This document shows positions 16,412 through 25,623 of a stretch of 40,482 nt of DNA, piece by piece. Source of the DNA: Bacteriovoracaceae bacterium (GTDB lineage Bacteria; Bdellovibrionota; UBA2394); NCBI GenBank assembly GCA_028287765.1, contig JAQBPA010000117.1:1-40482 (forward strand), given 5' to 3'. The position numbers and the translations under genes were made by a program. The notes under the pieces are model-generated. The model saw only the letters and a program-made list of their open reading frames with translations. It made no database searches and was not told where the DNA came from. Position 1 is the stretch's first letter. Each line of letters opens with the position of its first letter.

Positions 16412-16939
16412 ATGAGAGTGATGGGGATAGATCCGGGTTCAATTCGTACAGGTTTTGCAGTTATCGAATCGGATGGAACTCGTCTTAAATATATAACGAG
16501 CGGAACCATTGTTCTCGACGAGTCTGCCCCCATTTCCAAACGGCTTTTTAATCTCTCGCAAGATCTCGATGCTCTCATTTCAAAATACAAACCAAAAGAA
16601 GTCGCGATCGAAAGTCTCTTTTTTTCGAAGAATGCGCAGAGTGCTTTAAAGCTCGGTCAAGCGCGCGGAGTGATTCTCATGAAAGTGGCCGCTCACTCCC
16701 TCGAGATTTACGAATATACCCCTGCCGAAATTAAAGTCTCCGTCGTTGGCACCGGTCGAGCTCAAAAGGATCAGATCGCAAAGATGCTAAAGATTTTATT
16801 TAAATTTCCTAAATCTTTTGATTTTAAGAGCACAGATCAGTCAGATGCGCTTGCCATATCGCTCACCCACGTCCAAAGTGGAAAATTGAAGGGGTTACAA
16901 AAACGTGATCGCCCAGCTTACTGGCAAAATTCTTTTTAA
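16412..16939 (+). CDS. ruvC: Crossover junction endodeoxyribonuclease RuvC
   Basis: Holliday-junction resolvase that nicks RuvAB-processed junctions symmetrically. 175 residues, close to the E. coli length of 173. The RNase-H-like active site is intact: Asp7 (GIDPGSIRTGF), Glu67 (VAIESLFFSKN), Asp142 and Asp145 (DQSDALAIS). QSALKLGQARGV is the conserved DNA-contact helix. First of three overlapping genes; its last 35 nt overlap ruvA. No strong ribosome-binding site precedes ATG 16412; the family start MRVxGIDPG supports it. Confidence 0.96.
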   Translation: MRVMGIDPGSIRTGFAVIESDGTRLKYITSGTIVLDESAPISKRLFNLSQDLDALISKYKPKEVAIESLFFSKNAQSALKLGQARGVILMKVAAHSLEIYEYTPAEIKVSVVGTGRAQKDQIAKMLKILFKFPKSFDFKSTDQSDALAISLTHVQSGKLKGLQKRDRPAYWQNSF

Positions 16940-17510
16940 AAGTACGACTTCTTCAGTCATTGACTGCAGCGGCGTGGGCTATGAAGTTTTTCATACGCCT
17001 TTTACTGCCGAAAAACTTTCGGGCGAGTCGGCTTCTCTTTTTATTTATTCGCATATTCGAGAAGACGCTTTTCAACTCTTCGGTTTTTTTTCGACAGAAG
17101 AGCGCTCTCTTTTTAAAGAACTTCTGCGGGTGAGCGGTGTTGGACCCAAAAGTGCCCTCTCCATTTTGTCTGGCTTACCTTACGAAGAACTTCTCGGAGC
17201 CATAGCTTCGAAAGATAAAAGTAGACTGCAAAATATTCCAGGCATTGGCAAAAAAACGGCTGAGCGCCTGATGGTTGAACTTTCTGATCGCTTGAAAGAT
17301 CTTCCACAATCCATTTCGACCTCCACTCCTCGAAGAGAATCGAGAACCACTGAACTTGAAAGTGTTCTTCTTCATTTGGGTTATCAAAAAAATGAAATTC
17401 AGAGAGCGGTGAATGGCCTTAAATCGAAAAATGATTCCTTTGACGAACTGCCACTTGAAGCTCTGGTCAAATCGACGTTAAAAGAACTCACGCAGGTAAA
17501 AAGTATATGA
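16905..17510 (+). CDS. ruvA: Holliday junction helicase subunit RuvA
   Basis: 201 residues from a GTG start inside ruvC. RuvA tetramers bind the four-way junction and load RuvB. Domain I is the OB fold ([17 protein letters not shown]); domain II has two helix-hairpin-helix motifs, [13 protein letters not shown] and [13 protein letters not shown]; the C-terminal domain III (from about 155: [19 protein letters not shown]) is the RuvB-binding module. The 35-nt overlap with ruvC and 4-nt overlap with ruvB indicate tight coupling. Confidence 0.96.
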   Translation: MIAQLTGKILFKSTTSSVIDCSGVGYEVFHTPFTAEKLSGESASLFIYSHIREDAFQLFGFFSTEERSLFKELLRVSGVGPKSALSILSGLPYEELLGAIASKDKSRLQNIPGIGKKTAERLMVELSDRLKDLPQSISTSTPRRESRTTELESVLLHLGYQKNEIQRAVNGLKSKNDSFDELPLEALVKSTLKELTQVKSI

Positions 17511-18592
17511 TCATTGAGGAAGAATTTAAGAATTTAGAAGAAAAATCTCAAGACGCTCGCCTGGTGTCTCCCAAATTTGATCGGGACGAACTTTCGAATT
17601 TGCGTCCAACCAGCCTTGAGAGTTTTGTTGGCCAAGAAAAATTAAAAAAGAATCTGGCCGTTTTTATTGAGGCAGCAAAAAAAAGAAAAGAAGCGCTCGA
17701 TCACGTTCTTCTCTCCGGACCTCCAGGCCTCGGAAAAACAACTCTCTCTCATATTGTTGCGCGTGAGCTCGGCGTTAATATTCGCGTCACAACCGGACCT
17801 TCGATTGAAAAAACGGGCGATCTAGCTGCTCTTCTCACGCATTTAGAACCTTTTGATGTTCTTTTCATCGATGAGATTCATCGGCTACCTCGAACGGTTG
17901 AAGAAATTCTTTATCCTGCGATGGAAGATTTTAAACTGGATCTCATGATCGGCGAAGGCCCGACCGCAAGATCTCTTCGGCTCGATCTTCCGCCTTTTAC
18001 TTTAGTCGGCGCGACGACAAGATCAGGCCTTCTCTCATCACCGCTTCGGTCTCGATTTGGAATTCCTCTGCACTTGGAATTTTATTCGGATGAAGAGCTC
18101 ACCACGATTGTTCTTAGGTCTGCATCCATTCTCAATATGAAAATAGAAAAGAATGCGGCGCTTGAGATTGCAAGACGTTCGCGAAAAACGCCGCGGATCG
18201 CTAACCGACTTTTAAAGCGAGTGAGAGACTTCGCGGAGATTTCTGGAAAAGACACGATTGATTTGAAACAAGCGGACTATGCACTTCTTCAACTCGAAGT
18301 GGACCAGCAGGGATGCGATCCGATGGATCGACGGCTGCTCTCGCTCATCATCGATCAATTTGGCGGAGGCCCGGTTGGAATTGAAACGCTTTGCGCGAGT
18401 CTCCAAGAAGAACGAGACACCATCGAAGATATTTACGAACCTTATTTACTTCAAGCAGGCTTTCTCTCAAGAACTCCGCGGGGCCGCATCGCGACTGACC
18501 TTGCCTATACTCATCTTCAAAAGAAGCGAAATGCGTCTCAACAAGGAAGTCTTTTTTCGGGACAAATCGAAGTAAAAGATTCCATCGTCTAA
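17507..18592 (+). CDS. ruvB: Holliday junction branch-migration ATPase RuvB
   Basis: 361-residue AAA+ motor that drives branch migration with RuvA. Walker A GPPGLGKT begins at residue 71; Walker B is LFIDEIHRL; the sensor/arginine-finger region is [20 protein letters not shown]; the winged-helix C-terminus has [20 protein letters not shown] and [10 protein letters not shown]. The N-terminus starts with about 25 residues before [12 protein letters not shown], slightly longer than in E. coli. A small hairpin at the stop codon (CGTC-TAA-GACG, then CCTTTTT at 18586-18604) could act as a weak terminator. Confidence 0.96.
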   Translation: MIIEEEFKNLEEKSQDARLVSPKFDRDELSNLRPTSLESFVGQEKLKKNLAVFIEAAKKRKEALDHVLLSGPPGLGKTTLSHIVARELGVNIRVTTGPSIEKTGDLAALLTHLEPFDVLFIDEIHRLPRTVEEILYPAMEDFKLDLMIGEGPTARSLRLDLPPFTLVGATTRSGLLSSPLRSRFGIPLHLEFYSDEELTTIVLRSASILNMKIEKNAALEIARRSRKTPRIANRLLKRVRDFAEISGKDTIDLKQADYALLQLEVDQQGCDPMDRRLLSLIIDQFGGGPVGIETLCASLQEERDTIEDIYEPYLLQAGFLSRTPRGRIATDLAYTHLQKKRNASQQGSLFSGQIEVKDSIV

Positions 18593-18713
18593 GACGCCTT
18601 TTTCTGACTCGGCAAAAATGATCTAGCTCACGAAACGAATGCGATTTTCAGTGAGCTTGCTGCTGCGCCCAAAAAGATCCGGGTGGTAAAATATTATAGA
18701 GAGCAGGTGAAAA

Positions 18714-21071
18714 GTGAACGCGGTTAAAGAGGCAACTAAGTTCTACGAAGGATTACAAAATCATATTTTAAATAGCCCGCATCTTTCACCGCTTCGAGAA
18801 TATTTACCCGTCACACCTGCACAACTTCGAGATTACAATTTTTGTCGAAATCTTCACGGCACTACGATGTTAAAAAGTTTTGGTAATTCGAATCTTTCGA
18901 ATTTAATGCTTCGTGCGATTGATGAGTATATTCGAAACGATTTAAGAATTCCTTCACTTGCAAAACGTTTTGATCCAAAAGTTCTCGAGAGCGTTCAGAC
19001 CATGCATGCAAAAGGACATGCCGATTTATCTCCGCTTTCGTTGCAAAAAGTAAAAGAAATGCGGGATTATTTTTCTGCACAAAAAGTTTACGGTGCGGAC
19101 AATAAAACTCTCATCTCACTGGAAGAAGCTTCGGAGCGCCTCAATATTGCCAACTATCCCGTTGAAACCATTTTGGCGAGCCCACATCTGATGTCCATCG
19201 CCGCTGATCCTGAGATTCTTTCAATTGTCGAAAATTATCTTGGAACGGTTCCGACAATATCTGTCGTCGCTACCTGGTGGTCGTTCGCCGGAAAAGAAGC
19301 GCCCAAAGACGCTCAACTCTTTCACTACGATTACGACGACTATCGATTCTGTAAGCTCTTTCTTTATCTCACGGATGTCGATATGGATTCCGGCCCTCAC
19401 TGCTACGTTGAGAGCACACATACTCTCGAAAAAATTAAGCAAGTTCGAGAAAAATGCGCGAACGAAAGTGAACTCGCCGAATTTGATAAAAGTTATATGC
19501 ATAGTCTTCGAAAGACAGATGCCGATATTCTGAAATATTTCGGAAGTCCTATTTATCTTACGGGTAAAGCGGGTTCACAATTTCTCGTCGATACACGCGG
19601 CATTCATAAAGGACTCTTGCCCACGAAGAACAATCGGCTTCTTTGCCAAATTACATACGGAGTATCGCCGCTTCTTCAAGATAAACCCACCAGCATTCGA
19701 CTTGGAACTCCAGAATCGAAGAATATTCCAGCATCAATCAATGAATCCCCGTACAATTATGTGGCAAGAATGTTTGTGGAACCGGATCCTGCCGTCGAAC
19801 AAAAAAATTCTGAAGTCATTATTCTCGATAATGTTGATCATTGGGATTCAAAAACAGTCGATCATTTTATCGGAACTATTTTTAAAAACGAAGACACCAA
19901 AAAAGCGATTAGTTTGATGCTTCAAACTCGAGACGATAAGATTACTTCCTACAATGAACTTCTGACCGCTCTCAGAAATCTTTTCAGAGATAATATTGAA
20001 TGGGCAGCTCGCGATCCAAACCACAAATTGATTGAATATCTGCGCGAGCTTTCGAATTATGAACAGCTCGTAAATCGAAGTCTTACGGCTTATAATCCCA
20101 AACTAAAACCGAATCCCGGTGCAGTCTTTTGGCCAAACCCTACAAACGATCCCAAAAACTCACTCTTTGAAACTCTTCCTATTGCCGTTCGCCATCCCAT
20201 TGTCTCTAAAGAAACTCCCATCGGCTCAGCCGGAAGTTGTTTTGCTTTTGAGATCTCTTACTATCTGCAAGAGAGAGGATTTAATTACGTTGTCACTGAA
20301 GAGGGTCAAAACGCCGACAAAGGAATTTTGATCGAGGGCTTTGATCCCGCAGTTCCCTACGAAAAGTTTTGCGCGAATTGGGGAATATTATTTAATACAC
20401 CAAGTTTTAGACAACTTGCAGAAAAAGCTTTTGGTAAACGAAAACTTCCTAAAATTCTTGTTAAAAAACATACGCCGGATCCTGCCGGAAATGATTTTAC
20501 ATTTTATGTTGATCCATTTCGGGAGAATGTTTTCTTCTTGAGTCCTAAAGCTTATGAAGACAACTACCAGGAACATCTGGAAGCCACCCGAAAAGCGCTT
20601 CTTGAAACAAAAGTTTTTATTCTTACCCTTGGACTCAACGAGTGTTGGGAATTTATAAAAGACGGCTCAGTCGTTTCTAGAAACCCACATACGACTGTCG
20701 CCTACAGCTTACTTCGCCATCGAACATTAACGGTCGAAGAGAATGTTGCCAATATTCAAGCCTTCATTGATATCGTTCGCGAACATAATCCTGATTTCAA
20801 AGTGATCATCTCGGTCTCACCCATTCCTTTTCTTGCGACCGGACGAGCCGACGAACAACATGTCATCACCGCAAACGGCCACTCCAAAGCAATTCTTCGA
20901 GTGGCGGCGGAAGAGCTCGTAAAGAAAAATAAGGGAGTGTTTTATTTTCCGAGTTTCGAAATGGTTGGCCACTGCATTCAAAATCCGTGGGAAGCCGATC
21001 AAAGACACGTCACTCGTCCTGCGGTTCAAAGAGTCATGCAGCTTTTTGAAACGATGTTTATGAAGAACTAG
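18714..21071 (+). CDS. PhyH-like Fe(II)/2-oxoglutarate dioxygenase fused to a GSCFA-domain hydrolase
   Basis: 785 residues. The N-terminal half resembles phytanoyl-CoA dioxygenase-type oxygenases: FHYDYDDYRF gives the HxD pair His204/Asp206, GIHKG gives the distal His298, and NRLLCQITYG gives Arg308 for 2-oxoglutarate. The C-terminal half, from about residue 485, is a GSCFA domain, an SGNH-hydrolase-like family, with AGSCFAFEI (Gly507-Cys509) and LTLGLNECWEF. Start is GTG 18714, preceded by AGGTGA. No signal peptide, so cytoplasmic. PhyH-like enzymes hydroxylate small molecules or acyl chains; GSCFA proteins are probable esterases or acyltransferases of unknown substrate. The fusion suggests hydroxylation followed by acyl transfer or hydrolysis on one substrate (inference). 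It stands alone, ending 12 nt from a convergent gene. Confidence 0.85.
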   Translation: MNAVKEATKFYEGLQNHILNSPHLSPLREYLPVTPAQLRDYNFCRNLHGTTMLKSFGNSNLSNLMLRAIDEYIRNDLRIPSLAKRFDPKVLESVQTMHAKGHADLSPLSLQKVKEMRDYFSAQKVYGADNKTLISLEEASERLNIANYPVETILASPHLMSIAADPEILSIVENYLGTVPTISVVATWWSFAGKEAPKDAQLFHYDYDDYRFCKLFLYLTDVDMDSGPHCYVESTHTLEKIKQVREKCANESELAEFDKSYMHSLRKTDADILKYFGSPIYLTGKAGSQFLVDTRGIHKGLLPTKNNRLLCQITYGVSPLLQDKPTSIRLGTPESKNIPASINESPYNYVARMFVEPDPAVEQKNSEVIILDNVDHWDSKTVDHFIGTIFKNEDTKKAISLMLQTRDDKITSYNELLTALRNLFRDNIEWAARDPNHKLIEYLRELSNYEQLVNRSLTAYNPKLKPNPGAVFWPNPTNDPKNSLFETLPIAVRHPIVSKETPIGSAGSCFAFEISYYLQERGFNYVVTEEGQNADKGILIEGFDPAVPYEKFCANWGILFNTPSFRQLAEKAFGKRKLPKILVKKHTPDPAGNDFTFYVDPFRENVFFLSPKAYEDNYQEHLEATRKALLETKVFILTLGLNECWEFIKDGSVVSRNPHTTVAYSLLRHRTLTVEENVANIQAFIDIVREHNPDFKVIISVSPIPFLATGRADEQHVITANGHSKAILRVAAEELVKKNKGVFYFPSFEMVGHCIQNPWEADQRHVTRPAVQRVMQLFETMFMKN

Positions 21072-21083
21072 ATCACGGTGGGG

Positions 21084-22028
21084 CTAGCCTTTCGTTCCAA
21101 CGACTCGCCTCTCTCGGCTCGGCCTTTCAATTGGTTGTTCATGCACTTCCTTTTTCACTTTGAAACACATGGGATCATGATCCAGCAGCACACAGGTCTG
21201 CTGGGCTTTTTCCATCAGCTCGTTTCCTTTTTCAAAATCTTCTTCTTCGAGTCGATAGCCTTCCAGATAAATTTTATGAGCGGCCTTAAAAACTCGATTT
21301 TCTAATCGATCCAGATCGTCCGATTGAAATCGATTTCTAAATCGTCGGATTTCTTCGGCGGCTGCGAGCGTATTTTGATCTTTTAAGTAATCGACAATAA
21401 GCGCTCTCGAAAACTGCGCTTCGAGGACCTGCGCGGGTCGCAGAGTTCCGCACTCTGCATGCCTTTCACTTTCGAGTGTGCTTTCTATCGAATCAAGTTC
21501 TGCTCTCGATTTTGCCCACTGCTTTGTCTTTAAAGACGTTTGAAAACTCTTTTTTAGCTCACCTAAATTTCTAAAAAACATTTGCTCTGCTGCATCACCC
21601 TCAGATGTCCCCCAAGCTCCGCTTGAAATTTTTTCGAGCCGTCTCGAGCAGACAATGTGCTTATTTGAGCCAGAATTTAAAAGAAGGCTATGCACGAGAA
21701 AAATGAAAAGAAGGCCTGTTAAGAAAACGATCGATGCCCAACGAATTTTTTTTGAGAAAAGATTGAAGGCCTTCCACTGGCAAACAAAAGATTGAATTTG
21801 AAAAATTTCACCGGCCTCTATCTTTTCAATCCGATCCTCTTCTAGATAATGGATTTCTTCGGCTTTAAAATCGACGCGGGCAAAAAAGCCTGGAAGATCC
21901 TTTAAATAAACGTCCGCCGTTTTATCTGTGCCAAAAAGGATTTCATCTCGAATAAAAAACCTTTGTTTGATCTTCGCAGAGTCCGGGCTCCACACTCGAA
22001 TGGAATGAATAAAGTGAGGGAGTCTCAT
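21084..22028 (-). CDS. FHA-like single-pass membrane protein of the Tad-like operon
   Basis: 314 residues. The N-terminal ~90 residues look like a degenerate FHA domain (FFIRDEILFGTDKTADVYLKD) that lacks the usual Ser-x-x-His phosphothreonine-binding pair. A membrane helix follows (about 96-117, WASIVFLTGLLFIFLVHSLLL), then a mostly helical, charged C-terminal region (about 120-314) with six or so cysteines and TPR-like character. Its ATG overlaps the stop of the TadB/C-like gene by 4 nt, making it the last gene of the operon. It may be a scaffold tying the cytoplasmic ATPase to the envelope complex, by analogy with FHA proteins of other secretion systems. Confidence 0.65.
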   Translation of the reverse strand: MRLPHFIHSIRVWSPDSAKIKQRFFIRDEILFGTDKTADVYLKDLPGFFARVDFKAEEIHYLEEDRIEKIEAGEIFQIQSFVCQWKAFNLFSKKIRWASIVFLTGLLFIFLVHSLLLNSGSNKHIVCSRRLEKISSGAWGTSEGDAAEQMFFRNLGELKKSFQTSLKTKQWAKSRAELDSIESTLESERHAECGTLRPAQVLEAQFSRALIVDYLKDQNTLAAAEEIRRFRNRFQSDDLDRLENRVFKAAHKIYLEGYRLEEEDFEKGNELMEKAQQTCVLLDHDPMCFKVKKEVHEQPIERPSRERRVVGTKG

Positions 22029-23008
22029 AAGGTAGTCATCAATTCCAAGAGCTGCGGACCGACAAGTAAAAACATGGTGCCTGGAAAAACCAAAATCGCG
22101 AGTGGCAATAAAGAAATCATCGTCAGTTTTCTAATTTCGTCTTCCCAAGAAAAGAGAAGTCGCTCTGTTTCTTTATCAGAGATCTCTTTTAAAAAACGAG
22201 ACAACCCGATTCCAGAATTCTTAGCCCAAATGAGTCCTGTCAAAATTCCGGGCCAAGAGCCTTTCAGCTTTGTTGAGAGGTCCAATAAAAAACTCTCCAT
22301 CGACTCCACACCGAGGCCCGGTCGACTAAGTCTTTGCTTTAAATTCTCAGGCAAAGGAACGGCTTCGAGAGATCGATACCAACTTGAAACCAAATCGAGT
22401 CCCGATTCAACGTGAACAGATAAAAAATAAAAGAAGAAGGAGGTCGAAAGGAGTGGCCCCAGAGTTCGGCGCGGCCTTGAGCAAAGCCAGTGGAGTAAAA
22501 TAAATCCGATTAAAATAATTCCCAAACCTCCGTAAAACAAATCGGGCCGTTTTAAAGTTAAAAATGTTGGAAATAAGCCCGGCGCCATTAAGGGAAAACC
22601 CCATGCGAAGCCCAAGGTCATCAGGAGCGAAGTACAGCTCTGAAATCTGGGAATAAATAAAAGGCTTTTCTCTTTTCTTCGCAGTTGAATAACGGATCGT
22701 CCAATTTCAGAAAAACTTTTAAATAGATTTGAGAGATGAAGCGAACCCCTGTTCGCCTGTAAAAGAATCTCGACAAACATTTTCCATAAAAGATCTGGGG
22801 ACTTCTCTCGCTCTTCTAATAATGTATTTTCAAGAGAGTCGATCTTTAAACGCCTCAATAATCCTCTCAAGTGATCTCGAATTTTAATTTTATGATCTGA
22901 TTTCGAAATCCACTCGAGAATCGAAATCCAATCACGGCCACTTTTGAGACCAACTTCCATCATTGTAGAGATGCGAACTAAATCTTCTGACGAAAAAGGA
23001 GGCTTCAT
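22025..23008 (-). CDS. Type II secretion F-domain inner-membrane platform protein (TadB/TadC type)
   Basis: 327-residue membrane protein, the expected platform partner of CpaF/TadA. It has helical cytoplasmic segments with the T2SF flavour (GLKSGRDWISILEW near residue 16; VESGLDLVSSWYRSLE near 200; AKNSGIGLSRFLKEI near 262). Hydrophobic pairs lie at about 118-165 and 172-200, plus a C-terminal helix ending LVFPGTMFLLVGPQLLEL, which is typical of TadB/TadC. Only one such gene is present, whereas canonical Tad loci have two (tadB and tadC). Overlaps cpaF and the downstream FHA gene by 4 nt each. Confidence 0.8.
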   Translation of the reverse strand: MKPPFSSEDLVRISTMMEVGLKSGRDWISILEWISKSDHKIKIRDHLRGLLRRLKIDSLENTLLEEREKSPDLLWKMFVEILLQANRGSLHLSNLFKSFSEIGRSVIQLRRKEKSLLFIPRFQSCTSLLMTLGFAWGFPLMAPGLFPTFLTLKRPDLFYGGLGIILIGFILLHWLCSRPRRTLGPLLSTSFFFYFLSVHVESGLDLVSSWYRSLEAVPLPENLKQRLSRPGLGVESMESFLLDLSTKLKGSWPGILTGLIWAKNSGIGLSRFLKEISDKETERLLFSWEDEIRKLTMISLLPLAILVFPGTMFLLVGPQLLELMTTL

Positions 23009-24399
23009 ATTTTTTTCACTTCCATCAAAATTTGGCTTTGATCTAAACCACGAACGAAAGCATATTCCAAAAGTTTGCGTGAACCCGCCAAATCACGCCC
23101 GCAGTGAAGAACAAGATGCAAATTTCTCGCAATCAAATCACGCATGGCGGATTCCGAAAGAGATGCAGATGACATTTGAATCAAACCTTGCAGCCGAAAA
23201 AGAGCATCTCGTGCTGAGTTTGCATGCAGACTTCCCATGCATCCTCGATGGCCTGTATTCATCGCATGCATGAGATCAAGCGCTTCTTCTCCCCGAACTT
23301 CTCCAATCATAATTCGATCAGGTCTCATACGAAGGGCCTGACGCACAAGGTCTCTGAGAGTCACAGGCGGAAGACTTCCTCGTAAATCCATTCGACTATA
23401 TAAAAAAGCGGCATTCTCTCTCGGAATGCGAAGCTCAGAAGTGTCTTCAATGACCACGATTCTTTTTGATTTTGGAATTTCATTCAGAAGTGCTTTCAGC
23501 AGCGTTGTCTTTCCACTTCCTGTGGCACCTGAAATGAGAATATTACATCCGTCTAGAATAGATTTTCTTAAAATTTTTAAAGTATCCTCAGAAAACATCG
23601 TCCGCTGATGCAGGTCCTCGAGTGTAAAAAAATCTTTTTTTATTTTTCGAATTGAGAGATATCTTGCGCCGTCGGTCAGTGGTGGAACAATTAAATGGGC
23701 TCTCGAACCGTCCGTCAAAACAAAGTCGAGAAACGGACGAACTTCATCGATGGTCTTATGAAGTCCCGAAAGAAGATTTTCTAAATAAATTTCGTAAGTG
23801 TCGGGATTAATGAATCGAAGTCCTGACGGAAGAAGCTCTCCCGATCTCTCAATCCAGATACGATCATAAGACTCCACTAAAATATCCGTGATCTCAGGAT
23901 CTTCGAGTAATTTCTCGATAGGACTCGAAAGAGAAATCTCGGCGACTTGCGATTTAAGTAGCTTTCGAATCTCTTCGGGAAGTTCTTTCGTGAGAAACCA
24001 GCGGCGCCTTAAAGATTGATAGGCTTCCACCAGATTTTCACTCTTCACTTCCTTTAAAATGGCTTTGAATGAATCCAAAATAGATTTTTCGTATTCTTTT
24101 CGGAGAGCTTCGAAGTCCTTCACAGAAGCTTTCCAAATTCCAATTGAAACTTCTTTGTTACTTATAAACCTGAAAATATTTTTATCTTGAAAATCTCGGA
24201 AGCAAAATTCACCATTTTCAATGAAAAATTGCCCGTGAAGAGATCGAACGCCTCTTCCGTCAATCGAGATTGCGTTCGACGAAGCAGACCCCACCGTGCA
24301 GCGGTCCGTAAGCGGCGCAAATTTTATTTCAGCTTCTGATCGAAAGCAGACCCACATTTGCTGAGAAGGAAAACTTAAAGATCGGGGCTCGGCAGCCAT
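23005..24399 (-). CDS. cpaF: FHA-domain fused CpaF/TadA-type secretion ATPase
   Basis: 464-residue hexameric ATPase expected to drive pilus assembly or secretion. The first ~100 residues form an FHA domain: [14 protein letters not shown] then [10 protein letters not shown], keeping the Gly, Ser-Asn and Ser-x-x-His positions used to bind phosphothreonine. The rest is Cpa[25 protein letters not shown] (N2), [14 protein letters not shown], Walker [16 protein letters not shown], Asp box [11 protein letters not shown], Walker B region [20 protein letters not shown] and His box [18 protein letters not shown]. The FHA fusion implies control by Ser/Thr phosphorylation. It overlaps the secretin gene by 25 nt and the platform gene by 4 nt. 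Confidence 0.92.
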   Translation of the reverse strand: MAAEPRSLSFPSQQMWVCFRSEAEIKFAPLTDRCTVGSASSNAISIDGRGVRSLHGQFFIENGEFCFRDFQDKNIFRFISNKEVSIGIWKASVKDFEALRKEYEKSILDSFKAILKEVKSENLVEAYQSLRRRWFLTKELPEEIRKLLKSQVAEISLSSPIEKLLEDPEITDILVESYDRIWIERSGELLPSGLRFINPDTYEIYLENLLSGLHKTIDEVRPFLDFVLTDGSRAHLIVPPLTDGARYLSIRKIKKDFFTLEDLHQRTMFSEDTLKILRKSILDGCNILISGATGSGKTTLLKALLNEIPKSKRIVVIEDTSELRIPRENAAFLYSRMDLRGSLPPVTLRDLVRQALRMRPDRIMIGEVRGEEALDLMHAMNTGHRGCMGSLHANSARDALFRLQGLIQMSSASLSESAMRDLIARNLHLVLHCGRDLAGSRKLLEYAFVRGLDQSQILMEVKKI

Positions 24400-25529
24400 G
24401 CGCCCTCCATTTTTTTTGCAGTAATAAATAAATAAGCTTCACTTTTTTGACTTTTAAAATCTTCACTTCGAAAGAGCCGTCCGAGAACAGGAATGGAACT
24501 AAGGCCGGGAATTTCATCAGAAAATTTGGATTGAGACGCTCGAATCACTCCTCCGAGAGCCATCATTTCATTGAGCCTGGCAAACACTTGGGTTTTTAAT
24601 TCTTTTTTTACAATCATGGGAAGACCGTCGACCTGACTGCCCAAATCGATATCCGAAACTTCCGAGTGAACGATTAAATGGATCGTCGGCGGACTCTCAA
24701 GAAAGGGCGTGAATTTTAAAAAGAGACCGAACTGTTTGTATTCCACTCTCGAAGAGTGAGCGCTGACGATTTTGATTGGAAATTCACCTCCCGCTTGAAA
24801 CTCTCCTTCTTTTCCGTTTTGAGTAACAATGGATTGCTTAGCATGAATTTTGGCTTCGCCGTGTTGAAGTGCTAAATCTAGAAACGCGCGAATCGGATCC
24901 ATGCTTTGAATATTCCAATCACCACGCTCTTTTGGAAGAAACTTGAAATCAAAATTAGACCCGGCAGAAATATTTCCGTTCAGATGAGTTCCCAATTTTT
25001 GAAGTGCAGATTTTTTCACTTCGACGAGAGCCATCTCCAGAAGAATTGTTGGCTCAATTTTTCTTGAATGATGCTCCGGTTCTTCAAGAATGATGTCCGG
25101 ATAATAATTTTGCAGCTCGTGCAGGAAACTTGGAGAGACTGCTCCGATAAGAATAAATTTAGAGCCGCTCATTTTGAGTTCCGAGTTTGGGGAAACTCTC
25201 TTAATTCTGGAACGGAGCTCCTTTTCGGCAAATAAAATCGCATCGCGACTGAGATGAGTTTTATTGTCAATTTCGGGATGGCGGCTTAATAGCTGCTTCA
25301 CCTTCTTAAGATCCCCTACTCGCTGGATTTCCCCCTTTAATCTAAGCTGACCCGCTTCTAATTCTTGAAATTCTAGGCCATCGATCCCACTCAAAAGAAC
25401 AGAAGCCTCTTCAAACGCTCCGCCGATATCCCCTTCGTCGGCCAGAAGGGTTGACCGCATTCCTGCGAGTGATAAATAAAATGAAAGGACGAGAAAAAAC
25501 AGTGTATTCATGGCTCGCTTGAATTGCAC
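24375..25529 (-). CDS. cpaC: Secretin (CpaC/RcpA-like), outer-membrane channel of the Tad-like system
   Basis: 384 residues from GTG 25529, which supplies the basic n-region (QFKRA) of the signal peptide; ATG 25511 would lack it. The N-terminal domain after the signal peptide (about 35-120) resembles the BON-like repeats of CpaC. The C-terminal secretin domain starts near residue 160 (EPTILLEMALVEVKKSALQKLG) and ends with the hallmark IPGLSSIPVLGRLFRS. It lacks the long N1-N3 ring repeats of type II/III secretins, as is usual for CpaC. First gene of the four-gene operon; no Flp pilin, prepilin peptidase or TadZ gene is adjacent. Confidence 0.88.
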   Translation of the reverse strand: MQFKRAMNTLFFLVLSFYLSLAGMRSTLLADEGDIGGAFEEASVLLSGIDGLEFQELEAGQLRLKGEIQRVGDLKKVKQLLSRHPEIDNKTHLSRDAILFAEKELRSRIKRVSPNSELKMSGSKFILIGAVSPSFLHELQNYYPDIILEEPEHHSRKIEPTILLEMALVEVKKSALQKLGTHLNGNISAGSNFDFKFLPKERGDWNIQSMDPIRAFLDLALQHGEAKIHAKQSIVTQNGKEGEFQAGGEFPIKIVSAHSSRVEYKQFGLFLKFTPFLESPPTIHLIVHSEVSDIDLGSQVDGLPMIVKKELKTQVFARLNEMMALGGVIRASQSKFSDEIPGLSSIPVLGRLFRSEDFKSQKSEAYLFITAKKMEGAWLPSPDL

Positions 25530-25623
25530 AAGTCATGCCAGTGCCCTGTCTCCAATCAAAACAAGGTTTTAAGTTAAAATCCGACCGGAAATATCACGAT
25601 TCCGGCGAAGAGCAGAAAAAAGC

